A program made the position numbers and the translations under genes. Of a stretch of 64,000 bases of DNA, positions 52,106-59,430 are shown piece by piece (within the stretch, counting starts at the first letter, position 1; each line of letters opens with the position of its first letter). The stretch lies in contig DASUWY010000040.1 of NCBI GenBank assembly GCA_036378175.1, positions 1-64,000 on the forward strand, written 5' to 3'. Source of the DNA: Thermoleophilaceae bacterium (lineage in GTDB: Bacteria; Actinomycetota; Thermoleophilia; Solirubrobacterales; Thermoleophilaceae). The notes under the pieces are model-generated. The model searched no databases, was not told where the DNA came from, and saw nothing but the letters and a program-made list of their open reading frames with translations.

Positions 52106-52518
52106 GCCCGCTGGCACGGATGGAGACGCGCGCCGAGGGCGGCGCGATCGTCGCGACCGTGGCGGGCGAGCTCGACATCTCGAACGCCGCCGACCTGGGC
52201 TCGGCGCTCGAGGGCGCGGTGCCCCAGCGCGCGCTCGGCCTCGTGCTCGACCTGAGCCAGGCCACCTACATCGACAGCGCGGGCATCCACCTGCTCTTCC
52301 GCCTCGGCGGCCGCCTCACCCGCCGCCGCCAGCAACTCCGAGTGGTGGTGCCCGACGCGGCCCCGATCCGCAAGATCGTGAACCTGGCCGGCCTCGGCTG
52401 GACCGTCCCTCACGACAGGAGCGTGCCGGAGGCGCTCCAGCGGCTCAAGGCCGAGGTGGCGCCGCAACTTGGCGAGGAGAACTGGGTGAGCTCCCAGGAC
52501 TCGCCGTTCTACTACTAG
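52102..52518 (+). CDS. STAS-domain anti-sigma factor antagonist
   Basis: A 138-residue STAS protein. VAGELDISNAADLGSALEGA and LSQATYIDSAGIHLLFRLGG are the family's core strands; the Ser in YIDSAGI is the residue phosphorylated by RsbW-type kinases in SpoIIAA and RsbV. Its start overlaps the stop of the SpoIIE/HATPase protein by 4 bp, making that protein its obvious kinase and phosphatase. A C-terminal extension (~25 residues, QLGEENWVSSQDSPFYY) goes beyond the usual ~110 residues. No sigma factor is adjacent, so the final target lies elsewhere. Confidence 0.93.
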   Translation: MSPLARMETRAEGGAIVATVAGELDISNAADLGSALEGAVPQRALGLVLDLSQATYIDSAGIHLLFRLGGRLTRRRQQLRVVVPDAAPIRKIVNLAGLGWTVPHDRSVPEALQRLKAEVAPQLGEENWVSSQDSPFYY

Positions 52519-52532
52519 ACGGTTCTCGCCGC

Positions 52533-52841
52533 GCGGAGCGGGCAGGCGGAGTTGGGAGGGCGGTCTTCCGCGCGCGGTCCCTTGCTTCGCGGCCGTTACA
52601 GCAGCAATAAAGGGTTGGTCCCGGTGTGGCAGACAATGACTGCCGGAAACCGACGGCAGAATCTGCCACTTGGCTCGGATCCACCCGCGGAGCGGGGAGG
52701 CGGAGTTGGGAGGGCGGTTTTCCGCGCGCGGTCCCTTGCTTCGCGGCGGTTACAGCGGCAATAAAGGGTTGGTTTCGGTGTGGCAGACAATGACTGCTGG
52801 AAACCGACGGCAGAATCTGCCACTAGGCCTCGGACCCACCC
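52533..52841. repeat. 154-bp tandem duplication with conserved hairpin
   Basis: Copy 1 (52533-52686) and copy 2 (52687-52841) match base for base apart from a few substitutions and a 1-bp indel. Each contains a long hairpin: outer arms GTGGCAGA/TCTGCCAC and inner arms CTGCCG/CGGCAG (52626-52669 and 52780-52823). In copy 2 the inner arm reads CTGCTG, which keeps pairing through G-U. Located 15 bp after the STAS gene. No convincing protein is encoded. Confidence 0.92.
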
Positions 52842-52860
52842 CTTATTGCTGCAGTAAGCG
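52594..52860. repeat. MITE-like unit with ~28-bp inverted ends overlapping the tandem repeat
   Basis: The left arm 52594-52621 and right arm 52832-52860 are inverted copies: over the core 52601-52621 versus 52832-52852, 19 of 21 positions pair (GCAGCAATAA then GGGT then GGTCC). The second tandem copy carries an internal third arm (52755-52775). No transposase or target-site duplication is evident. Could be a non-autonomous mobile element or simply a large foldback RNA. Confidence 0.6.
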
Positions 52861-53243
52861 CGGCGAGCCAGGACGCCGCACGAGGAGAACGCCTCTGCAA
52901 CTCCGCACTTCCGCAGCTCCGCCCGCTCCCAGGCCGAAGGCCTGGGTTCCTGGGGTGCGGAGGGGTGGCACGGCCCTGTGCCAGCCCCTCCGCGGGCTCG
53001 CGTTCCGGTGCGATGGACGCGGCCACTTCCCAGGGGGTTCCGGTACTCACAGCTAGAGACGCCCGCTCTCGTCGAAAACTTCCCGCCGGGTTTTTTGCGA
53101 ATTTGACCGCGGGAGTCGCGTTAACCGCCCCCCGCCGGCTACGCCTCGCCCCACGGGCGAAATGCCTGGCAGCCGCACGGACACGGCGCTGCCGCAGAGC
53201 CAGGCTATGCGTGCCCCCAAAGCCCCCGTCCAGAAGGACTCGC
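52861..53243. other. Non-coding stretch with strong hairpins, no gene seen
   Basis: No frame here has a plausible start, ribosome site or recognisable product. Two strong stems stand out: CCCAGGCC/GGCCTGGG with a GAA loop (52928-52946), and a 15-bp stem GCGGAGGGGTGGCAC / GTGCCA-G-CCCCTCCGC with one bulged G and a 6-nt loop (52957-52993). A T6 run occurs near 53092. The stretch may be a leader RNA for the gene at 53244 or part of the repeat block upstream. Confidence 0.55.
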
Positions 53244-53570
53244 ATGTTCCCCGCAAACGCTCACACCATCAGGCCCGCCATCGCCGGTGACAGCTACGGC
53301 CTCCGGCGCCTCGCTGAGCTCGACAGCCAGCGGCCGCTCGGCGGCCATATCCTGATCGGCGAGATCGACGCCCGCCCGGCCGCGGCGATCTCGCTGAATG
53401 ACGGCCGCGTGGTGGCCGACCCCTTCCAGCACACCGCGCAGCTCACGCAGTTGCTCCGCATGCGCGCCGCCGCGCTTCAGGCCGTGGCGAAGACCCCGGC
53501 GCTCCGCGAGCGCATCCTCGCCGGCGTCCGGCCTAGCGGCCGGTGGCGACCGGTTGCGAAGGCTGCCTGA
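53244..53570 (+). CDS. Small GNAT-N-terminal-like hypothetical protein (108 aa)
   Basis: 108 residues from ATG 53244, with AGAAGGA 6 nt upstream; the frame runs further upstream but without sensible sequence. It begins TIRPAIAGDSYGLRRLAELD and continues through PLGGHILIGEIDARPAAAISLNDG (positions ~30-53) and VVADPFQHTAQLTQLLRMRA. This looks like the first half of a GNAT fold without the acetyl-CoA loop. I believe similar short proteins are common in Solirubrobacterales-type genomes, but that is from memory. Function unknown. It overlaps the convergent kinase gene by 38 bp. Confidence 0.8.
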   Translation: MFPANAHTIRPAIAGDSYGLRRLAELDSQRPLGGHILIGEIDARPAAAISLNDGRVVADPFQHTAQLTQLLRMRAAALQAVAKTPALRERILAGVRPSGRWRPVAKAA

Positions 53571-54609
53571 CGGCTGACGCCGCGAACCTGGGCAGGGCGA
53601 GGCTGAACGCCGCGCCCTGCCCGGAGCTCGCCACGTTGCAGCGCCCGCCATGGGCGCGTGTGATCGCATCGACGATCGCGAGGCCGAGGCCAACGCCGCC
53701 ACGTTCCCTGCTGCGGGAGGTGTCCGCCCGGGCAAAGCGCTCGAATATCCGGTCCAGCGCCTCAGGCGGGATGCCGGGACCGTCGTCGCCGACGCGGATC
53801 GTCACCTCGCCGCGCCTCGCGTGCGCCGACAGCTCGATCGTGTTCGTCAGCACCGTGTTGTCCACCGCGTTCTCGAGCAGCGCATCGAGCGCGGTTCGCA
53901 GCGCCTGCGGATCGGCCACGAGGGTGCCCGCCGGCACGGGGCCGAGCCGCCAGTTCCGCGGTGCGACGTCTGACCAGCGCATGAACACGTCCTCGAGAAA
54001 CGGCTGGAGGTCGATCTCGTCGAACGCCACGAAATCGGGGCGCTCCGCCTTGGCGAGCAGGAGCAGGCGGTCGACGATGTAGGCGATGCGGTCGAGCTCG
54101 TCCACCGCCACAGCGATCTCGGGCGCGGGGTCGTGGCTGGCGAACTGGAGCATCTCGAGGTGACCGCGCGCGATGGTCACCGGCGTGCGGAGCTCGTGGG
54201 AGACGTCGTGCAGCAGGCGCTCCTGATGGTCGAGCAGCGACGCCCGCTCGGCCGCCACGCGCGCCGTCTCGTTCAGCGCGCTCTGCCTGCGCCTCGCGTG
54301 CCACACCATCGCGAGGAACATGCCGGACATGAGCGGCACCTCGAAGAGCTCGCCCCATAGCTGCGTGCCCTCGAAGGCGTCGTTCAGGATCACCGCACCG
54401 GTGCCGGCCGCCACGGCGCCAAGGATGAGGTAGGTGGACCTGAGGCCCCATACGCGGAAGCCGTAGAGGATCGTGAGGCTCACCCAGATGAAGTGGAAGG
54501 GGATCGTCTCCCAGTCCGGGGCGAGCAGCATCGCGATGAGATTGGCCAATGCGAAGGCCACCCATGCGACCTCGACGGATCTAGCCCGCAGCCAGCCTGT
54601 AACCGACAT
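53533..54609 (-). CDS. Sensor histidine kinase (two-component system)
   Basis: About 358 residues. Four to five hydrophobic helices at the N-terminus (WVAFALANLIAMLL to MSGMFLAMVWHA) with no large extracellular loop suggest an intramembrane-type sensor. The dimerisation box is LLHDVSHELRTPVTIARGHLEML, and the ATPase shows ENAVDNTVLT, GDDGPGIPPEALDRIFERF and RERGGVGLGLAIVDAI. It partners the OmpR-type regulator upstream, whose stop overlaps the ATG 54609 by 29 bp. The pair is divergent from the aa3 oxidase operon, which it may control. A short Ala/Arg-rich tail follows the ATPase. Confidence 0.93.
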   Translation of the reverse strand: MSVTGWLRARSVEVAWVAFALANLIAMLLAPDWETIPFHFIWVSLTILYGFRVWGLRSTYLILGAVAAGTGAVILNDAFEGTQLWGELFEVPLMSGMFLAMVWHARRRQSALNETARVAAERASLLDHQERLLHDVSHELRTPVTIARGHLEMLQFASHDPAPEIAVAVDELDRIAYIVDRLLLLAKAERPDFVAFDEIDLQPFLEDVFMRWSDVAPRNWRLGPVPAGTLVADPQALRTALDALLENAVDNTVLTNTIELSAHARRGEVTIRVGDDGPGIPPEALDRIFERFARADTSRSRERGGVGLGLAIVDAITRAHGGRCNVASSGQGAAFSLALPRFAASAVRQPSQPVATGR

Positions 54610-55246
54610 TTCGCACCGTTTCGATTGGAGCTTCAGGGCCGAGCTTCTGTCGCAGCCGGCGGATCGACACGTCAACCACGTTCGACCGCGGGTCGAAGTC
54701 GCAGCCCCACACCTGGGAGAGGAGCTGCTCGCGGCTGCTCACCTCGCCCGCGTGCTCGAGCAGGAAGTGGAGCAGGCGGAACTCGCCGTCGGTGAGCTCA
54801 CACACGCGCGGCCCGAGCCTCGCCTCGCGACGCGCGAGGTCGAGCAGCAGCGGACCGGCATGGAGCACCGAGCTCGCGGCGGGCGGCTGGCGCCGCCGGA
54901 GCTGCACGCGCACGCGCGCGAGCAGCTCTCCGAGCGAGAAGGGCTTGACCATGTAGTCGTCCGCCCCAAGGTTGAAGCCGCGCAGCTTCGTGTCGATATC
55001 GCTGCGGGCCGACAGGATCAGCACGGGCAGGTCCGGCTTACGGGCGCGGAGCTCCCTGAGCAGGTCGAGGCCGTCCATGCCGGGCAGGAGAAGGTCGAGC
55101 ACCACCAGGTCGTATGGACTGGCGATCGCAGCGGCCAGACCCTTGCGACCGTCGTCCGCCACGCCGACCGTCCAGCCTTCGGCCTTGAGCGCGCGAGCCA
55201 CGAACGCGAGGATTCGGGCCTCATCCTCGACGATAAGGATCCGCAT
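54581..55246 (-). CDS. OmpR/PhoB-family response regulator
   Basis: A 221-residue regulator. The receiver domain (1-115) shows ILIVEDEARIL, the phospho-Asp in DLVVLDLLLPGMDGLDLL, and GADDYMVKPFSLGEL. The winged-helix DNA-binding domain (~130-221) ends SNVVDVSIRRLRQKLGPEAP and TVRNVGYRLAAG. The ATG 55246 is used; the frame upstream reaches 55489 but crosses the oxidase promoter region. Its start faces three 11-bp-phased ATGAC repeats (55281-55307), the spacing expected of OmpR/PhoB binding, so it probably controls itself and the divergent oxidase operon. Confidence 0.95.
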   Translation of the reverse strand: MRILIVEDEARILAFVARALKAEGWTVGVADDGRKGLAAAIASPYDLVVLDLLLPGMDGLDLLRELRARKPDLPVLILSARSDIDTKLRGFNLGADDYMVKPFSLGELLARVRVQLRRRQPPAASSVLHAGPLLLDLARREARLGPRVCELTDGEFRLLHFLLEHAGEVSSREQLLSQVWGCDFDPRSNVVDVSIRRLRQKLGPEAPIETVRNVGYRLAAG

Positions 55247-55273
55247 ACCTTTCCCCACTGCGGTTAATACCAC

Positions 55274-55318
55274 GTGACGAATGACACGTAAATGACCAGC
55301 GGATGACAACTTCGTCAC
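55274..55318. promoter_or_regulatory. Phased-repeat operator between the two-component system and the oxidase operon
   Basis: ATGAC occurs at 55281, 55292 and 55303, exactly 11 bp apart, flanked by the perfect inverted repeat GTGACGAA (55274-55281) and TTCGTCAC (55311-55318). Eleven-bp phasing is the hallmark of PhoB/OmpR-type tandem binding. It lies 28 bp from the regulator start and ~75 bp from the oxidase operon's first gene. Confidence 0.65.
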
Positions 55319-55392
55319 TTTCCCCCCGCTACCGCCGCTGAGGGACATACTGGCCGCGCTCGGCATGCAGCACGAATCGAGGGGGATCGGTT

Positions 55393-56049
55393 CTGTCCGT
55401 CGGTGCGAAGGTCCTGGCCATAGCGTGTGCCACGGCGCTCGCCATCGTGCTCGTCGCGCTCTACGTCGTTGACTTCCTCGCGGCCACACCGAGCACGGTG
55501 AAGGCGGCCGAGGCGCCCGGCGGCGCCCGCCTCACGCTCCAGACGGTGGCGTCGTACGGCCACTCGCCGCACCCGGACTGGGTCTCGTACCTGGTGAAGG
55601 ACGGCGGCGGCAAGTGGCACCACACCACCGTGTTCCAGGTGCCGGCGCACTCGCTGGTGCACGTGACGATCTACCAGTACGACACGGCCACCGGGCTGCG
55701 CAACCCGTTCTGGTCGCAGGTACGCGGGACCGTGGGCGGCACGATGGCCGTGGACGGGCGGACGATGAACGCCCTCAACCCGGATCTCGCCTCGCACACC
55801 TTCGCGATCCCGGACATGGGGATCAGCGTGCCGCTCAAGGGCGTGGCGGACGACGCGAAGAACCAGTGCAGCGTCGCTCCGTGCCCGCTGTCGATGGCGC
55901 ACACCACGATCACCTTCACCTTCCGCACCGGCAAGAAGGGCAAGTACCGCTGGCAGTGCTTCGTGCCCTGCGCGGCCTCCTTCATCTTCGGCAATGGCGG
56001 GCCGATGCAGTCGCCGGGCTGGATGGACGGCTACCTCGTGGTGGTCTGA
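55393..56049 (+). CDS. Membrane-anchored cupredoxin-like protein of the oxidase operon
   Basis: About 218 residues if started at CTG 55393. A strong site GAGGGGGA lies 6 nt upstream and the extension completes an N-terminal transmembrane anchor (VLAIACATALAIVLVALYVV); the first ordinary start (GTG 55447) would cut that helix. The exported domain has cupredoxin-like strands (HTTVFQVPAHSLVHVTIYQY, SHTFAIPDMG) and WQCFVPCAASF near the C-terminus, with Cys189 and Cys193 spaced as in CuA centres, but without the CuA histidine after them; Met in GGPMQ may be a ligand. It directly precedes subunit II (3-bp gap). Possibly a copper or electron donor; unproven. Confidence 0.78.
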   Translation: MSVGAKVLAIACATALAIVLVALYVVDFLAATPSTVKAAEAPGGARLTLQTVASYGHSPHPDWVSYLVKDGGGKWHHTTVFQVPAHSLVHVTIYQYDTATGLRNPFWSQVRGTVGGTMAVDGRTMNALNPDLASHTFAIPDMGISVPLKGVADDAKNQCSVAPCPLSMAHTTITFTFRTGKKGKYRWQCFVPCAASFIFGNGGPMQSPGWMDGYLVVV

Positions 56050-56052
56050 GCC

Positions 56053-56916
56053 ATGGCGAGCGAGGCCCTGCCATCCGGAGCCCCGGCCGAGCGCTCGCAC
56101 GGACGCCGGCTGCTCGTGATCTGGGGCGCGCTCACGGTCGTCGGCGTGCTGCTGATCGTGTTCGTGGCCGGGCCGCACATGCCGCCGGGCGACTTCAGCC
56201 AGGAGGCGCGCGACCAGCGCGAGATCAACATCCTCCTCGCCTCCCTCGCGGTGCCCGTGCTGTTCGGCGTGTGGGCGTGCCTGGTGTACATCGTCAGCAA
56301 CTTCCGCCAGGGGGAGGGCGCGCTTCAGGACGGGCCGCCGGTGCGCGGGCACTCACGGCTGCAGGTGGCCTGGGTGGTGGCCACCGCAGTGGTGGTACTG
56401 AGCCTCGGCGCGTTCGGCACGGAGGAACTGCTGGGGAGCGCGAAGGGCGCGGGAGGCGGCCAGGGGCCCGACCCGCTGGCCGTGCCCGCGGGGCCCAAGC
56501 TGCAGGTCCAGGTGATCGGCCAGCAGTGGGCCTGGACGTTCCGCTATCCCGCCTACGGCGGGGTGGAAACGCCCGAGCTCGCGCTCCCCGCGGGCCAGAC
56601 CACCGAGCTGCACGTGACCTCGCTCGACGTGAGCCACTCCTTCTGGGCGATCCAGCTCGGGGTGAAGGCGGACGCCATCCCGGGCTCGGACAACGTGACG
56701 TTCGTCCGCCCGCGGCGCACCGGCACGTTCGAGATCCGCTGCGCCGAGCTGTGCGGGCTATGGCACGGCCACATGCACAACACGGGCACGGTGATGACGC
56801 CCTCCGGCTTCGCCGCCTGGATCAGGCAGCAGCAGGTGGCCAACGCTCCCGCCACGAGGACGCTCCCGCCGTACTCCACGCACTACTTCCCCGACCCCCA
56901 GAGGAGGGCAGGCTGA
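56053..56916 (+). CDS. ctaC: Cytochrome c oxidase subunit II
   Basis: A 287-residue subunit with two helices (RLLVIWGALTVVGVLLIVFVA; VAWVVATAVVVLSLGAFG) and an exported cupredoxin domain. The CuA site is intact: CAELCGLWHGHM gives Cys230, Glu232, Cys234, His238 and Met241, with the first His in DVSHSFWAIQ. QQWAWTFRYPAYGG is the conserved aromatic electron-entry region. There is no fused cytochrome c domain, so it takes electrons from a separate cytochrome c or the bc complex. It precedes subunit I by 1 bp. Confidence 0.96.
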   Translation: MASEALPSGAPAERSHGRRLLVIWGALTVVGVLLIVFVAGPHMPPGDFSQEARDQREINILLASLAVPVLFGVWACLVYIVSNFRQGEGALQDGPPVRGHSRLQVAWVVATAVVVLSLGAFGTEELLGSAKGAGGGQGPDPLAVPAGPKLQVQVIGQQWAWTFRYPAYGGVETPELALPAGQTTELHVTSLDVSHSFWAIQLGVKADAIPGSDNVTFVRPRRTGTFEIRCAELCGLWHGHMHNTGTVMTPSGFAAWIRQQQVANAPATRTLPPYSTHYFPDPQRRAG

Positions 56917-56917
56917 G

Positions 56918-58792
56918 ATGCGACTTCGCCGGCTGATCGGCTTCAACCTGCTGTCGGCCTTCGTTCTCGGGGTGGGCGGGTACTTCCTCGGCCACTGGGT
57001 GGGCACGCGCCTGTCCGCCGGGATGGACTCGCAGATCGGCACCGACCAGAACGACGTCGCATTCTTCATGGGCTTCCTGTTCGCGCTGCTCGGCTGGCTG
57101 ATCGGGCTCGGCTTCTTCAACTATCCGGTGGCGCGGATGATGGGCAGGCCGCCCTCGCTGCGGGAGAAGGAGGAGGCGGGTGCCGGGCGCTACTTCCGCC
57201 TCTGCACCGACCACAAGGTGGTCGGCCTCCAGTACTTCGTCACCGTCCTCTTGTTCTTCATGATCGCGGGCCTCAACGCGATGTTCATTCGCGCCGAGCT
57301 GATCACGCCGAACGAGACGCTCTGGAACGCGAACCAGTACCTGTCGCTCGTGAGCCTGCACGGCACGATGATGCTGATGATGACCTCGGCGGCCATCCTC
57401 GGGCCGTTCGCGAACTACTTCGTGCCGATCATGATCGGGGCCCGCCGGATGGCGTTCCCGCGCCTCGAGGCGCTCTCGTTCTGGCTCGTGCCGCCCGCGG
57501 GGCTGATCCTGCTCTCCGCCGTCGCGCTCGGTGGCTTCCCCACCGGCTGGACGGGCTACGCGCCGCTCGCCAACGAGGCGCGCGCGGGGATGGACGCCTA
57601 CATCTTCGCGTTCGGGCTGATCGGCCTGTCGATGACGATCGTGGGGACGAACATGATCGCCACCGTGCTCACGATGCGCGCGCCGGGGCTCACCTGGAAC
57701 CGGCTGCCGATCTTCGTGTGGGGCGTGATCACCACGTCCATGCTGATGGTGCTCGCGGCGCCCGTGCTCTTCTCCACGCTCGTGATGCTCACGCTCGACC
57801 GCACGGCCGACACGTCGTTCTTCCTCGCCAGCGCCGGCGGCAGCCCGTTCCTGTGGGACAACCTCTTCTGGTTCTTCGGGCACCCGGAGGTGTACATCCT
57901 CGCCCTGCCCGGCTTCGGCGTGGTGCTCGAGATCCTGCCCGTGTTCGCGCGCAAGCCGCTGTGGGGCTACCGCCTGGCCGTGGCCGGCATGGTGGGCGTG
58001 GCGGTGCTCAGCTTCATGGTCTGGCAGCACCACCTCTTCGTGAGCGGGATCAACGCCGACCTGCGCCCGTTCTACATGCTCACCACCGAGCTGATCTCGA
58101 TCCCCACCGGCTTCATCTTCCTCAACGGCCTGGGCACTCTCTGGCGCGGCCGGATCCGCTTCACGGTGCCGATGCTGTTCGCGCTCGCGTTCTTCTCGAA
58201 CTTCCTGATCGGCGGCCTGTCCGGGGTGTTCCTGTCAGACGTCCCGAGCGACGTGACCACCCACGGCAGCTACTTCGTGATGGCCCACTTCCACTACACG
58301 ATCATGGGTGGCCTGGTGTTCGCGCTGTTCGCGGCCACGTACTACTGGCTGCCGAAGATGACCGGGCTCCAGTTCAACGAGGTGCTCGCGAAGGTCCACT
58401 TCTGGATGATGTTCGTGTTCTTCAACTTCACCTTCGCGCCGCTGTTCGCCGCCGGCATGCTGGGCATGCCGCGCCGCGTGTCGATCTACGCGCCGCGGCT
58501 TCAGGGGATCAACATCTTCGTGTCGATCTCGGCGTTCCTGCTCGGCGTGTCGATGCTCATCTTCCTGATCAACCTCGTGTACTCGATGGTGATCGCGCGC
58601 AAGCCCGCGGAGGCGAATCCGTGGCAGTCGCGCGGGCTCGAGTTCCAGCTGCCCACGCCGGTGCCGGTCACGAACTTCGAGACCACGCCGGTGATCCAGG
58701 CGGACCCGTATGACTATGGCGTGCCGGACGCGGTGCCGGTGGCTGCGCTCAGACCGGCGGCGGCACCCGTTGCGGGAGGTGGCGCCACATGA
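56918..58792 (+). CDS. ctaD: Cytochrome c oxidase subunit I with altered D-channel and N-terminal extension
   Basis: A 624-residue heme-copper oxidase. Key sites are present: LHGTMMLMM (heme a ligand), FFGHPEVYILALPGFG with His322, Glu324 and Tyr326, the CuB histidines in WQHHLFVSG, and HFHYTIMGG for heme a and a3. Two additions stand out. The first ~90 residues hold two extra helices before the usual helix 1 (HKVVGLQYFV). And the segment normally GAPDMAFPRLNN reads GARRMAFPRLEA, so the D-channel Asp is Arg177 and the usual Asn is Ala. Subunit III overlaps its end by 4 bp. Confidence 0.95.
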   Translation: MRLRRLIGFNLLSAFVLGVGGYFLGHWVGTRLSAGMDSQIGTDQNDVAFFMGFLFALLGWLIGLGFFNYPVARMMGRPPSLREKEEAGAGRYFRLCTDHKVVGLQYFVTVLLFFMIAGLNAMFIRAELITPNETLWNANQYLSLVSLHGTMMLMMTSAAILGPFANYFVPIMIGARRMAFPRLEALSFWLVPPAGLILLSAVALGGFPTGWTGYAPLANEARAGMDAYIFAFGLIGLSMTIVGTNMIATVLTMRAPGLTWNRLPIFVWGVITTSMLMVLAAPVLFSTLVMLTLDRTADTSFFLASAGGSPFLWDNLFWFFGHPEVYILALPGFGVVLEILPVFARKPLWGYRLAVAGMVGVAVLSFMVWQHHLFVSGINADLRPFYMLTTELISIPTGFIFLNGLGTLWRGRIRFTVPMLFALAFFSNFLIGGLSGVFLSDVPSDVTTHGSYFVMAHFHYTIMGGLVFALFAATYYWLPKMTGLQFNEVLAKVHFWMMFVFFNFTFAPLFAAGMLGMPRRVSIYAPRLQGINIFVSISAFLLGVSMLIFLINLVYSMVIARKPAEANPWQSRGLEFQLPTPVPVTNFETTPVIQADPYDYGVPDAVPVAALRPAAAPVAGGGAT

Positions 58793-59430
58793 GCTCGTCC
58801 GAGGCACCGGTCGTTGCTCCGTTCGCGGAGTTCGAGCCGCCCGAGATCCTGGGGCGCAACCTGCAGGTGGGCGCGCGGATGATGGCGGCGGCCCAGGCGT
58901 TCGCGCTGCTCGCCTTCGTGTTCGCGTACTTCTACCTGCGCGCGCTCAACAGCAACGGCGCGTGGCGGCCGAAGCACGTGGACCCGTCCGGCGGGATCGG
59001 GGTGGCGATGCTGGTGTGCCTCGTGGGCTGCGGGATCGCGTACTGGCTGGCGCTCGAGCGGCTCGGTGACGGCACCGAGAGCGCCTGGCGCGTGGCCTCC
59101 ATCGCCGCGCTCGCGTTCGGCGTGGGGGCGTTCGTGCTGATCATCGTGCAGTTCGCCTCGATCAGCTTCGGGCCAACGAGCGGCGGGTACGCCAGCGTGT
59201 TCGTGGGCTGGCATGCGTTCTTCGGAATCAACCTGCTGCTGGTGCTCGGCTGGCTCGAGACGCTCGTGGCGCAGTCGCTGCACACCCACACCCAGGAGGT
59301 GGCGCCGGAGACGGGCGACATCGCCGCGCCGTTCGAGCTGATGCGCCCGGCCGGAGACGCGTTCGCGGTGGTGCTGTACACCACGCTGCTTTTCGGCATC
59401 ATCGGTTACGTGCTGCTCTACGTCATATGA
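58789..59430 (+). CDS. ctaE: Cytochrome c oxidase subunit III
   Basis: A 213-residue membrane subunit with about five helices, the short form of subunit III seen in many actinobacteria. Marks are FEPPEILGRNLQVGARMMAA, FAYFYLRALNS and FVGWHAFFGINLLLVLGWLETL, where the conserved Trp-His helix is visible. It supports proton uptake and stability of subunit I. The ATG start overlaps the subunit I stop by 4 bp, and its own stop overlaps the ctaB start by 4 bp. Confidence 0.92.
   Translation: MSSSEAPVVAPFAEFEPPEILGRNLQVGARMMAAAQAFALLAFVFAYFYLRALNSNGAWRPKHVDPSGGIGVAMLVCLVGCGIAYWLALERLGDGTESAWRVASIAALAFGVGAFVLIIVQFASISFGPTSGGYASVFVGWHAFFGINLLLVLGWLETLVAQSLHTHTQEVAPETGDIAAPFELMRPAGDAFAVVLYTTLLFGIIGYVLLYVI

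Noticed and set aside
52533-52841. CRISPR or rRNA/tRNA remnant
   Set aside because: Only two copies, no spacer structure, no cas genes and no tRNA or rRNA features.
52823-53245. 140-codon minus-strand frame and related frames over the repeat region
   Set aside because: No ribosome site or motif; it spans hairpins and repeat sequence, so it is treated as non-coding.
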